A DNA stretch of 64,000 nucleotides from assembly GCF_037997115.1 (NCBI RefSeq), contig NZ_CP150484.1, positions 770,847 through 834,846 on the forward strand, given 5' to 3'. The position numbers were made by a program, and so were the translations under genes. The DNA is from Amycolatopsis coloradensis (GTDB lineage Bacteria > Actinomycetota > Actinomycetes > Mycobacteriales > Pseudonocardiaceae). This document shows positions 8,570-17,232 of this stretch, piece by piece (position 1 is the stretch's first letter; the number at the start of each line of letters is the position of its first letter). Below the pieces are notes generated by a model that did not search any database, had not been told where the DNA came from, and was given only the letters and a program-made list of their open reading frames with translations.

Positions 8570-9169
8570 TCAGGAACCCCGGTCTTTGCGATAGAGGTCC
8601 TTTTTGGCGATGTAGCGCACCACACCGTCGGGAACGAGGTACCAGACGGGCTCCCCGCCTTCGACGCGCTCGCGGCACGCGGTGGACGAGATCGCCATCG
8701 CGGTCACCTCGACCAGGCTCACCTTCCCGCTCGGCAGATGCTGCGAATTGAGGCGGTAGCCGGGCCTGGTGACGCCGATGAAATGCGCCAGGTCGAACAG
8801 CTCGTCGGCGTTGCGCCAGGTGAGGATCTGTTCGAGCGCGTCCGCGCCGGTGATGAAGAACAGCTGGTCGTCCGGGTATTCGGCACGCAGGTCGCGCAGG
8901 GTGTCGACGGTGTAGGTCTGCCCGACGCGGTCGATGTCGACGCGGCTGACCGAGAACACGGGGTTGGACGCCGTCGCGATCACCGTCATCAGGTAGCGGT
9001 CCTCGGCGCGGGTGACCACCCTGTCGGACTTCTGCCACGGCTGGCCGGTGGGCACGAAGATGACTTCGTCGAGCGCGAACCGCGCCTGGACCTCACTGGC
9101 CGCGACGAGGTGCCCGTGGTGAATGGGGTCGAACGTGCCGCCCATGACCCCGATCCTGCGTGGTGACAT
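8570..9169 (-). CDS. nadD: Nicotinate-nucleotide adenylyltransferase
   Basis: The enzyme makes deamido-NAD from nicotinate mononucleotide and ATP. The nucleotidyltransferase signature [17 protein letters not shown] is at residues 8-24 and the [10 protein letters not shown] motif is near residue 165. I chose ATG 9169 ([11 protein letters not shown]), which gives 199 residues and aligns with known NadD starts; an 18-codon extension is open upstream but shows no conserved sequence. Its Shine-Dalgarno is weak. It is the first gene of nadD-rsfS-gpgP-octT-degV. Confidence 0.92.
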   Translation of the reverse strand: MSPRRIGVMGGTFDPIHHGHLVAASEVQARFALDEVIFVPTGQPWQKSDRVVTRAEDRYLMTVIATASNPVFSVSRVDIDRVGQTYTVDTLRDLRAEYPDDQLFFITGADALEQILTWRNADELFDLAHFIGVTRPGYRLNSQHLPSGKVSLVEVTAMAISSTACRERVEGGEPVWYLVPDGVVRYIAKKDLYRKDRGS

Positions 9170-9231
9170 GGGTCGTGAGCCTATACAGCGCTCGAGGCTC
9201 CACGCTCGGGTCGCCGGACCCACCGACCAGG

Positions 9232-9247
9232 GGTGATCTGGATCACA
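9232..9247. promoter_or_regulatory. CRP/GlxR-like palindromic operator
   Basis: The site GGTGATCTGGATCACA fits the CRP/GlxR consensus TGTGA-N6-TCACA at 9 of 10 defined bases. It lies in the divergent gap between nadD (start 9169) and the recQ-like gene (start 9386), about 63 bp upstream of nadD. It could control either gene; which one is not resolved from sequence. Confidence 0.5.
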
Positions 9248-9385
9248 TTACAGTCCGTTCCATGGATGAACGGTCCGTTTCGAAGCCAAGTCGGGCGCGA
9301 AGCGCCTCCGTTGAGGGTGGCGGCGGGGGCATGGATGGACATGCCGATCGCGACTTCGTCGGTGGCATGGGGTAGAGGTGGGGAC

Positions 9386-11491
9386 GTGGACACATCGACT
9401 CTCCGGGATCGCGCCGAGACCCTCCTCCAGTCGTTGGCGGGCGAGGGCGCCCGCCTGCGTGACGACCAGTGGACGGCCATCGAGGCGCTGGTCGCGCACC
9501 GCCGTCGCGCGCTCGTCGTGCAGCGCACCGGCTGGGGGAAGTCCGCGGTGTACTTCCTGGCCACCGCGTTGCTGCGGGAGCGCGGCAACGGTCCGACGGT
9601 GATCATCTCGCCGCTGCTCGCGCTGATGCGCAACCAGATCTCCGCGGCGGCGAGGGCGGGTATCCACGCGGCGACGATGAACTCCGCGAACCCGCAGGAG
9701 TGGGATCAGGTCCAGGCGGCGATCGCGGCGGGCGAGGTCGACGTCCTCCTGGTCAGCCCGGAGCGGCTGAACAACCCGGACTTCCGCGACACCGTCCTTC
9801 CCAAGCTGACCGCGACCGCCGGCCTGCTCGTGGTCGACGAGGCGCACTGCATCTCGGACTGGGGCCACGACTTCCGTCCCGACTACCGGCGGCTGCGGAC
9901 ACTGCTGAAGGACCTGCCCGACGGCGTCCCGGTACTCGCCACCACCGCGACCGCGAACGACCGCGTGGCGACCGACGTCGCCGAGCAGCTCGGCATCGGC
10001 AACGGGGGCGACACCCTCGTCCTGCGCGGCAGCCTGGACCGCGAAAGCCTGCATCTGTCGGTGGCCAAGCTGCCGACGTCGCAGGCCCGGCTCGCCTGGC
10101 TGGCCGAACACCTGGCGGAGCTGCCGGGGTCCGGGATCATCTACACGCTCACCGTCGCCGCCGCGCACGACGTCGCGGGGTTGCTGACCGAGCGGGGGTA
10201 CCCGGTCGCCGCCTACACCGGGAAGACCGACCCGGCGGACCGGCAGGCGGCCGAAGACGATCTGCTGAACAACAACGTCAAGGCGCTGGTGGCCACTTCG
10301 GCACTGGGCATGGGCTTCGACAAGCCGGACCTGGGCTTCGTGGTCCATCTCGGCGCCCCGTCCTCCCCGATCGCGTACTACCAGCAGGTCGGCCGTGCCG
10401 GGCGTGGCGTCGACCGCGCCGAAGTGATCCTGTTGCCGGGCCACGAGGACAAGGACATCTGGGCGTACTTCGGTTCGCTGGCGTTCCCGGACGAACTCCG
10501 GGTGACCCAAGTGCTCAACGCGCTGGCGTACGCGGACCGTCCACTGTCGACACCGGCGCTCGAACCGTTCGTGGAGCTCTCCCGTTCCCGGCTGGAGATG
10601 GTCCTGAAGGTGCTGGACGTCGACGGCGCCGTCCGCCGGGTGAAAGGCGGCTGGGAAGGCACCGGCGAAGACTGGCGCTACGACAAGGAACGCTACGCGC
10701 GAGTAAGCGCGGCGCGGACCAACGAGCAGAACGCCATGCTGGCGTACCTGGAGACCACCGGCTGCCGGATGGAGTTCCTCCGGAAGCAGCTCGACGATCC
10801 CGAAGCGACACCCTGCGGGCGCTGTGACAACTGCACCGGAAAGCATTGGGACATCACGATTTCCGACGACGTCGTCGACGCCACCCGGCAACGGTTGCGC
10901 CGTCCCGGGGTCGAGGTCGCGCCGCGGAAGATGTGGCCGACCGGGATGGCCGGGCTGGACGTCCCGCTTTCCGGGCGGCTGCCGGCGGGCGAGCAGGCCG
11001 AAACCGGCCAGGTCGTCGGCCGGGTGACCGACGTCGGCTGGGGCACGCGGCTGCGCGAACTCGTCGGCCCGGCCGCGGCGGACACCGAACTCCCCGACCC
11101 GGTCTTCCAAGCCTGTATCGAAGTGCTCAAGGGCTGGCAGTGGCCGGAGCGCCCGGTGGCAGTGGTGGAAGTGCCTTCGGCCACGCGACCTGAGCTGGTC
11201 CACAGCTTGGCGACGAGGCTGGCCTCGATCGGACGCCTGGAGTACCTGGGCGCCGTCGCCTCGGCGGGGCCGCCCCCGCGTCAGGCGAACAGCGCGCAAC
11301 GGCTGGCCGATCTGTGGAAACGCCTCAGCCTCCCCGAGGACCTGTCGGTGCGAGTGGCCGCGGCCGACGGGCCGATCCTGCTGGTCGACGACCTCATCGA
11401 CACCGGATGGACAATGACGCTGTCCGCGCGCCTGCTCCGCCAGGCCGGAGCCCGTGCGGTGCTGCCGTTCGCTCTCGCCAGCACCTCGTAA
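9386..11491 (+). CDS. RecQ-family ATP-dependent DNA helicase with C-terminal phosphoribosyltransferase-like domain
   Basis: From GTG 9386 (GAGGTGGGG upstream) the protein has 701 residues. The helicase core has Walker A QRTGWGKSA (near residue 50), DEAHCISDWGHDFRP (near 150), and motif VI QQVGRAGRG. The RecQ-C-terminal zinc cluster follows (GCRMEF to CGRCDNC, about residues 457-486). After a linker, the last about 90 residues hold a PRPP-binding-like motif ILLVDDLIDTGWT (near 664), as in type I phosphoribosyltransferases. This fusion is recurrent in actinobacterial RecQ-like proteins. An upstream ATG frame (from 9233) looks non-coding and overlaps the putative operator. Confidence 0.88.
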   Translation: MDTSTLRDRAETLLQSLAGEGARLRDDQWTAIEALVAHRRRALVVQRTGWGKSAVYFLATALLRERGNGPTVIISPLLALMRNQISAAARAGIHAATMNSANPQEWDQVQAAIAAGEVDVLLVSPERLNNPDFRDTVLPKLTATAGLLVVDEAHCISDWGHDFRPDYRRLRTLLKDLPDGVPVLATTATANDRVATDVAEQLGIGNGGDTLVLRGSLDRESLHLSVAKLPTSQARLAWLAEHLAELPGSGIIYTLTVAAAHDVAGLLTERGYPVAAYTGKTDPADRQAAEDDLLNNNVKALVATSALGMGFDKPDLGFVVHLGAPSSPIAYYQQVGRAGRGVDRAEVILLPGHEDKDIWAYFGSLAFPDELRVTQVLNALAYADRPLSTPALEPFVELSRSRLEMVLKVLDVDGAVRRVKGGWEGTGEDWRYDKERYARVSAARTNEQNAMLAYLETTGCRMEFLRKQLDDPEATPCGRCDNCTGKHWDITISDDVVDATRQRLRRPGVEVAPRKMWPTGMAGLDVPLSGRLPAGEQAETGQVVGRVTDVGWGTRLRELVGPAAADTELPDPVFQACIEVLKGWQWPERPVAVVEVPSATRPELVHSLATRLASIGRLEYLGAVASAGPPPRQANSAQRLADLWKRLSLPEDLSVRVAAADGPILLVDDLIDTGWTMTLSARLLRQAGARAVLPFALASTS

Positions 11492-11582
11492 CCGAAGAGC
11501 CCGATCCCGACATTCGACAGGTTCTTTCCCGCGCGGGGACTTTCTGGCAAGGTTCCGTCCACGCGCGAGTACGGAGGTGCCG

Positions 11583-12869
11583 ATGGCGGACTCAACGACG
11601 GAGCGGCTGGGGCATCGGCTCCCGGTGAAGAAGTTGTTCGCCGCCAGTGTCGGCAACGCGCTGGAATGGTTCGACTGGACCATCTACGCGACCTTCAGCA
11701 TCTACTTCGCCAGTGAGTTCTTCCCGAAGGGCAACGAAGCCCTGGCGTTGATCAACACCTTCGCCACCTACGCGTTGGCGTTCTTCTTCCGCCCGCTCGG
11801 CGGGATGTTGCTCGGCCGGTTCGCCGACGTCAGGGGCCGGAAGCCGGCGATGATCCTGACCATCGTGCTGATGGCGGGCGGCTCGGTGGCCATCGGTCTC
11901 CTGCCGACGTTCGACCAGGTCGGCTGGCTGGCCCCGATCCTGTTGCTGCTGGCCAGAGTGGCGCAAGGACTGTCGCTCGGCGGTGAGGTCTCCAACGCTT
12001 CGGCCTACCTCGGTGAGATCGCGCCGCCCGCCCGCCGCGGCCGGTACTCCGCCTTCTTCTACATCTCGACCGGTTCCGCCGTCCTGCTCGCCTCGATCCT
12101 CGGATTCGTGCTCGCGCGGACGATGTCCAAGGCGGACCTGACCGCGTACGGCTGGCGGATCCCGTTCCTGCTCGGCGGTGTCCTCGGCATCGTCGGCCTG
12201 TGGCTCAGGCGCAGCCTCGCCGAAACCGAGATCTTCGAGGAGAAGAAGTCGACCGCACGCCGGGTCGAGCGTCCGCTGCGCACCACCCTCCGCGAGCACC
12301 CGCGGGCAGTCGTGCAGCTCGTGGGCTTCTCGATGCTGTCGACACTTTGCTATTACACGTTCTTCAGCGCCCTGACCTCCTTCGCGGTCAAGACCCGCAA
12401 GGCCGACGACGTCGACGTGTTCCTCGCGTTGTCGATCGCGACGGCGTTGTTCGTCGCGCTTCAATACCCGATGGGCGCCTTGTCGGATCGCTTCGGCCGC
12501 AAGCCACAGCTGCTCGTCTGGGCGGCGGCGACCGCGATCCTCATCGTCCCGCTGTCCACTTTGGTCAGGCCGGGGCTGCCGGGCCTGCTGGTCGTGTTCT
12601 GCGTGGGGCTCTGCCTGTACACGGCGATGACGTCGATCGCGCCCGCGATCATGAGCGAGCTGTTCCCCACCGAACTGCGCGGTCTTGGCATCGGCGCCTG
12701 GTACAACCTGACCGTCGCGTTGTTCGGCGGGACCGCTCCCCTGGTGCTCACCGCACTGTCCGACGCGGGGTTGTCCACGCTGTTCTTCTGGTACGTGGCC
12801 GCCGGAGCGGTGATCGCGTTCTTCGTCATCCGCACCTTGCCGGAGACCAAGGGCAGCGACCTGCGCTGA
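11583..12869 (+). CDS. MFS transporter, metabolite:H+ symporter (MHS) type
   Basis: The start is ATG 11583 after GGAGGTG, giving 428 residues and about 12 hydrophobic helices. The MHS pattern is clear: GNALEWFDWTIYATFSIYFA in helix 1, RPLGGMLLGRFADVRGRKPA after helix 2, and ARVAQGLSLGGEVSNASAYL in helix 4. Relatives import dicarboxylates such as alpha-ketoglutarate, or shikimate, proline or betaine; the substrate cannot be read here. It is followed after 72 bp by the second-type argS and may be co-transcribed with it. Confidence 0.88.
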   Translation: MADSTTERLGHRLPVKKLFAASVGNALEWFDWTIYATFSIYFASEFFPKGNEALALINTFATYALAFFFRPLGGMLLGRFADVRGRKPAMILTIVLMAGGSVAIGLLPTFDQVGWLAPILLLLARVAQGLSLGGEVSNASAYLGEIAPPARRGRYSAFFYISTGSAVLLASILGFVLARTMSKADLTAYGWRIPFLLGGVLGIVGLWLRRSLAETEIFEEKKSTARRVERPLRTTLREHPRAVVQLVGFSMLSTLCYYTFFSALTSFAVKTRKADDVDVFLALSIATALFVALQYPMGALSDRFGRKPQLLVWAAATAILIVPLSTLVRPGLPGLLVVFCVGLCLYTAMTSIAPAIMSELFPTELRGLGIGAWYNLTVALFGGTAPLVLTALSDAGLSTLFFWYVAAGAVIAFFVIRTLPETKGSDLR

Positions 12870-12941
12870 AAACTCCGTCGCCGATGACGTGACGAGGTGG
12901 CTACCCTCGCGCTCCTACGACGAGCGCGAAGGAGGGACACC

Positions 12942-14666
12942 GTGTTGTTCGGCGATGTAAGCGAGGAATTGGCGCGACGCGTGGTGGATGCCCTTCGTCA
13001 CGTCACCGACGTCGAACCTCCGTCCGCACTGGTGCGGGTCTCCGCGCGGGACGGGATCGACTATCAGTGCGATCTCGCGATGAGCTTGGGCAAGAGACTC
13101 GGCAAGCCACCGAGGGAGATCGCCGCCGACATCGTGTCGCGGCTCGACGTCGCCGACCTCGCCGAACCACCCGAGGTCGCGGGGCCGGGCTTCCTGAACT
13201 TCACGCTGCGCTCGTCCTGGCTGGCGGAGCGGACGACCGCGCTCAACGGTGACCCACGGCTGGGCGTCGCGGTGACGCCGCGTCCAAGGCGGATCGCCAT
13301 CGACTACAGCAGTCCGAACGTGGCGAAGGAAATGCACGCCGGACACCTCCGGTCGACCGTCATCGGTGACGCGATCACGCGGCTGGCGCGGTTCGCCGGG
13401 CATGAGGTCATCCCGCACAACCACCTCGGCGACTGGGGTACGCCGTTCGGCATGCTGATCGAGCATCTGCTCGACGAGCGCCCCTCGGGTCCTTACACGA
13501 TCGGGGATCTCAACGGCTTCTACCGGGCCGCCCGGTCGAAGTTCGAAAGCGACGACGACTTCGCGGCCCGGTCACGGAACCGGGTGGTGCTCCTTCAAAG
13601 CGGTGACGATGAGACTTTGTCGCTGTGGCGGCGCCTGGTCGGCGAGTCGACACGGCATTTCACTCAGGTCTACGAACTCCTCGGCATCGACCTGACCGGT
13701 CGGGACATCTACGGCGAGAGCTTCTACAACCCGTTTCTCGCCGCGGTCGTGGACGACTTGACCGCCGCCGGGCTGACCGAGATCAGCGATGGCGCGGTCT
13801 GCGTCTTTCCCGACGGTTTCCGCAACCGGGAAGGCGATCCGCTGCCGCTCATCGTGCGGAAGCGGGACGGTGGCTACGGCTACGCGGCCACCGATCTCGC
13901 GACCCTGCGCTACTGGACGGAACAACGTGGTGTCAGCGATCTGCTCTACATCGTCGGTACACCGCAAGCGCAGCACTTCGCGATGGTGTTCGCCGTGTGC
14001 CGAGCCGCCGGCTGGCTCCACGATGAACATCGGGCCGAACACGTCGGGTTCGGGTCGGTGCTCGGTGAGGACGGCCGTGCCATGAAGACCCGGGCGGGCG
14101 AGTCGGTCCTTCTTTCCGACCTGCTCGCCGAGGCGGTCTCCCACGCCGCCGACGTGATCGACGGCCGGGGCGACCTCTCCCCCGACGCGAGGGAAGAGGT
14201 CGCCAAGGCGATCGGGATCGGCGCGCTCAAGTACGCCGATCTTTCCGGCGATCGCGAGCGGGATTACTTCTTTTCCTGGGACCGGATGCTCTCCAGGAAC
14301 GGGAACACCTCGGTCTACCTGCAGTACGCCAACGCGCGGATTCGTTCCGTGCTGGCGAAGGCCGGTCAGGACCTCACCGGCGCGCGGATCGTGCTCGGCC
14401 ATCCCGCGGAACGGGCGCTGGCACTCGCGCTGGCCCGCTTCCCCGAGGCGATCGGTGCGGCGACCGCCGGGCATCTCCCCCACAAGCTGTGCACCTACCT
14501 GTACGAAACCGCGGTCGTGTTCTCGCGGTTCTACGAACAGTGCCCGGTGCTGGACGCGGAAGGTCCGGGCGTCCGCGACTCGCGTCTGCTGCTGGCCGAG
14601 CTCACTTCGAAGACGCTGACACTGGGTTTGTCCCTGCTCGGCATCTCGACCCCTGCCCGGCTATGA
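12942..14666 (+). CDS. argS: Arginyl-tRNA synthetase, proteobacterial/eukaryotic-type paralogue
   Basis: The start is GTG 12942 with GAAGGAGGGA upstream, giving 574 residues. Order: N-terminal Add-1 domain, catalytic core with HIGH-equivalent HAGH in SSPNVAKEMHAGHLRST (near residue 131), KMSKS-equivalent region DGRAMKTRAGESVLL (near 380), and a C-terminal DALR anticodon domain ending LLGISTPARL. The core resembles E. coli-type ArgS (SAPNVAKEMHVGHLRST) and not the usual actinobacterial form with an ANPTGPIH block. It is therefore probably an additional enzyme. It ends 6 bp inside the convergent monooxygenase gene. Confidence 0.88.
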   Translation: MLFGDVSEELARRVVDALRHVTDVEPPSALVRVSARDGIDYQCDLAMSLGKRLGKPPREIAADIVSRLDVADLAEPPEVAGPGFLNFTLRSSWLAERTTALNGDPRLGVAVTPRPRRIAIDYSSPNVAKEMHAGHLRSTVIGDAITRLARFAGHEVIPHNHLGDWGTPFGMLIEHLLDERPSGPYTIGDLNGFYRAARSKFESDDDFAARSRNRVVLLQSGDDETLSLWRRLVGESTRHFTQVYELLGIDLTGRDIYGESFYNPFLAAVVDDLTAAGLTEISDGAVCVFPDGFRNREGDPLPLIVRKRDGGYGYAATDLATLRYWTEQRGVSDLLYIVGTPQAQHFAMVFAVCRAAGWLHDEHRAEHVGFGSVLGEDGRAMKTRAGESVLLSDLLAEAVSHAADVIDGRGDLSPDAREEVAKAIGIGALKYADLSGDRERDYFFSWDRMLSRNGNTSVYLQYANARIRSVLAKAGQDLTGARIVLGHPAERALALALARFPEAIGAATAGHLPHKLCTYLYETAVVFSRFYEQCPVLDAEGPGVRDSRLLLAELTSKTLTLGLSLLGISTPARL

Positions 14667-15935
14667 GTCGCCGTGGTCGCTGAAGACCTTGCGCTTCAAC
14701 GGAGGGACCGCCTGGAAGAAACGGAACATTCCTCGCGCCATCGTGCGGCCCGCCCGGTTCTCCGACACGAACTGGCGGGCGCTGCGTTCCGAGTCGCGCA
14801 CCGCCGCGAAACCGTAGTCCCGCATCCGCTGCTCGTAGTCGGCGACCGCGGAGCGCACCGCGCCGGTCTTCCGTGCTTCGACGAGGTTGCGGCACAACAG
14901 CTGCGCGTCCCGGAGGGCGGTGTTCGCCCCGATGCCGCGGAACGGGGTCATGCTGTGGATCGCGTCGCCGATCAGGGTGACATTGCTCGTCGGCCACGGA
15001 TCGACGGGTTTCGAAGTGAAGATCGGCAGCCGGGACACCGCCCCCTCGGGCGAGCCGGCGACCAGCTCCTTGAACGCGGGGGCCCAGTCGTCGATCAGGT
15101 CCAGCACCAGGGACCGCAGTGCGGACCCGGACAATGACGACAGGTCGTCCGGATAGCGTCGGCGGTCCGCGGCGAACGCCCACATGACGTAACTCGAGGT
15201 GTTGTCGAACAGGACTGGGTCGTACTCGGCGGTCTCGTCGTCGACAGACAGGGCGCCGCTCAGCTCGTGCGGCGCGCTGAACAGCCCCGCGCCGGTTCGC
15301 GGCATCACCATGCTCGGGCCGTCGGTGAGCCGGGAAGGCAAACGCTTGCGGGTCTCGTCGGTCAAGGGGTGTTTGCCCGCGATGGCGATGATCCCGGTGT
15401 CCACCCGGTCGGCTTCGGGCAGAAACTGTTTGCGCACCCGGGAATTGGCCCCGTCGGCGCCGATGACCAAGTCGGCCTCGACGGTGCTTCCGTCGGCGAA
15501 CTCGCAGACGACCACCTCGCCTGCACGACGGTAGCCGACGAACTCCTTGCCGTGGCGTAGAACTCCGTCGAGCCCGTCGGACAGCACCTGATGGAGGCTG
15601 ATCCGGCTGACCGAGTGGTGGTCCGACGCGGGATCCGCGCTCGACGTGAGTTCGCTGTCGATCACCATCAGGTCCCGCAGCCGCTCGGTGACGAAGGTGA
15701 ACGGTCCGCTCGTGGTGCCTGTGGTGTCCAGGAAGCGTTGCCAGAGCTCAGACGGAAGGCATTCGTGCAGTGCGGCCGAACCGTGCGGATTGATGTGCAC
15801 GCGATAGCCCTGCAGGCGTTCGATCCGGGTGCGGCTGCGCTCGTGGACGGACACGTCGATCCCCGCCTTGCGCAATCCCTGCGCCAAACAGAGCCCGCCC
15901 GTTCCACCGCCGATGATCGCGATTCTCGTGGTCAA
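14661..15935 (-). CDS. FAD-dependent monooxygenase (group A aromatic hydroxylase type)
   Basis: The flavin-binding GxGxxG motif IAIIGGGTGGLCLAQGL is at the N-terminus, GADGANSRVRK carries the DG motif, and GDAIHSMTPFRGIGANTAL (near residue 325) is the FAD-ribityl GD motif. I chose TTG 15935 because GAGAGGAGAAACC precedes it; an earlier TTG at 15959 is possible. The product has 424 residues. It is divergent from a TetR gene 90 bp away, which suggests ligand-responsive control. Substrate unknown: aromatic catabolism, antibiotic inactivation or tailoring are all possible for this family. Confidence 0.87.
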   Translation of the reverse strand: MTTRIAIIGGGTGGLCLAQGLRKAGIDVSVHERSRTRIERLQGYRVHINPHGSAALHECLPSELWQRFLDTTGTTSGPFTFVTERLRDLMVIDSELTSSADPASDHHSVSRISLHQVLSDGLDGVLRHGKEFVGYRRAGEVVVCEFADGSTVEADLVIGADGANSRVRKQFLPEADRVDTGIIAIAGKHPLTDETRKRLPSRLTDGPSMVMPRTGAGLFSAPHELSGALSVDDETAEYDPVLFDNTSSYVMWAFAADRRRYPDDLSSLSGSALRSLVLDLIDDWAPAFKELVAGSPEGAVSRLPIFTSKPVDPWPTSNVTLIGDAIHSMTPFRGIGANTALRDAQLLCRNLVEARKTGAVRSAVADYEQRMRDYGFAAVRDSERSARQFVSENRAGRTMARGMFRFFQAVPPLKRKVFSDHGDS

Positions 15936-15961
15936 GGTTTCTCCTCTCTCCGCCGACAACT

Positions 15962-15989
15962 GTCAACCAAGTGGGTAATAAAGTCAACC
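15962..15989. promoter_or_regulatory. Direct repeat in the monooxygenase/TetR divergent promoter region
   Basis: GTCAACC occurs at 15962-15968 and 15983-15989, 21 bp apart, two helical turns. On the minus strand each reads GGTTGAC and includes a TTGAC -35-like hexamer facing the monooxygenase. Candidate TetR operator or promoter element; no canonical palindrome was seen. Confidence 0.35.
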
Positions 15990-16025
15990 GTCCGTTTGAA
16001 AGAGTCAGCGGTTAAGCTGAACCCC

Positions 16026-16661
16026 ATGTCCGAAGCCGCCCCACGCAGCCCTCGCCGCGCCCCCGTCGAACGCCAGCGCGATCCCGAGCGCACGAAGAAA
16101 CAGCTCTTGGAGGCGGCGAAGGCCGAGTTCGGCGCGAAGGGCTACGCCGCGGCACGCGTCAGCGAGATCGCCGCGAAAGCGGGCGTGAACAAGCAGCTGA
16201 TCTCGTACTACTTCGGCGGCAAGGAAGGGCTGTACAACGCGCTGACCGCGACGATGTACGACGACTACGTCGCGGCCGCCGACTACGAGAAACCGTTCGC
16301 GGAGGTCGTCCGGTTCTTCGCCCAGTCGGGAGTCCGGGATCACGACCTCGCCAAGCTGTTCCTCTGGGAGAATCTGACCGACGGCGCCCCCGACGCGGTC
16401 GGCGTCGAGGGCCAGCGCGGGTTCCTCCAGCGGCAGGTGGAGTACGTACGGGCCCGGCAGGCCGCGGGCGACTTCCCTGCCGACCTCGACCCCGCCTTCC
16501 TCCTGGTGATCTTCATGGCCGCGTCCAGTGCCGCGTTGGCGCTGCCTCGCGTCGTACGCGCGGTCTCCGGGCAGGACCCCGCGTCGGCCGAGTTCGCCGA
16601 GGCCTACGGCGAACAGCTGGCGCGCCTCGTCGGCCACCTCGCCGATCAGGGGAAGCGGTAG
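16026..16661 (+). CDS. TetR/AcrR family transcriptional regulator
   Basis: The protein has 211 residues from ATG 16026. After a basic proline-rich N-terminus, the TetR DNA-binding domain is clear: KKQLLEAAKAEFGAKGYAAA, then VSEIAAKAGVNKQLISYYFG as the helix-turn-helix, then KEGLYNAL. The C-terminal ligand domain is not assigned to a subclass. The divergent FAD monooxygenase is the likely target. Confidence 0.9.
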   Translation: MSEAAPRSPRRAPVERQRDPERTKKQLLEAAKAEFGAKGYAAARVSEIAAKAGVNKQLISYYFGGKEGLYNALTATMYDDYVAAADYEKPFAEVVRFFAQSGVRDHDLAKLFLWENLTDGAPDAVGVEGQRGFLQRQVEYVRARQAAGDFPADLDPAFLLVIFMAASSAALALPRVVRAVSGQDPASAEFAEAYGEQLARLVGHLADQGKR

Positions 16662-16738
16662 CAAAGGTCCCCCGCTGTCGCTTGAACCTTTCGGGCCCCC
16701 GCCGGACTAGAGAGGGCACGAAGAAGAGGGGGTGGCCG

Positions 16739-17230
16739 GTGGGACAAGCGAGAGACGCCGACTTCAGCGAGTACTTCGCGGCCCGCGTGCAGCGGTTCCG
16801 GCGGCTGGCGTTCGGCATGTGCGGCGACTGGCACGGCGCCGAGGACCTGGTGCAGGCCACGTTCGTCCAGTTGTACCGGCGATGGCGGCGGGTGCGGCCG
16901 GACACCGTCGACGCCTACGCGCGCCGGATCCTGCTCAACCTCTTCCTCAGCCGGAAGCGAAAACACGGCCGGGAACTGGTGACCTCGACGCCTCCGGACC
17001 GGGCCGCCCCCTCGGGCTACGACAGCCACGATCGGATCGATCTCGAGCGGGTGCTCAGCGGCCTGACGCCGCGCCAGCGCGCGATGGTCGTTCTCCGCTT
17101 CCTCGAGGACCTCTCGGTCGCCGAAGTGGCTTCGCTGCTCGGAGTCGCCGAAGGCACGGTAAAGAGCCAGACCGCCCGTGGGATCGAAGCACTGCGCGCC
17201 GTCCTGCCCTCCCCGACGAGCAAGGAGTAG
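16739..17230 (+). CDS. SigE-family ECF RNA polymerase sigma factor
   Basis: GTG 16739 gives 163 residues. Region 2 is RVQRFRRLAFGMCGDWHGAE followed by LVQATFVQLYRRW, and region 4 is GLTPRQRAMVVLRFLEDLSV with the helix-turn-helix EVASLLGVAEGTVKSQTARG. This matches the SigE-like group common in actinomycetes. The next gene starts 2 nt after its stop and encodes a membrane-anchored protein, the typical sigma/partner pair. Confidence 0.9.
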   Translation: MGQARDADFSEYFAARVQRFRRLAFGMCGDWHGAEDLVQATFVQLYRRWRRVRPDTVDAYARRILLNLFLSRKRKHGRELVTSTPPDRAAPSGYDSHDRIDLERVLSGLTPRQRAMVVLRFLEDLSVAEVASLLGVAEGTVKSQTARGIEALRAVLPSPTSKE

Positions 17231-17232
17231 TC

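Noticed and set aside
9248..11683. An 811-codon open frame antisense to the RecQ-like gene
   Set aside because: It mirrors the helicase codons, shows no domain, and would run through the putative CRP site and the next gene start.
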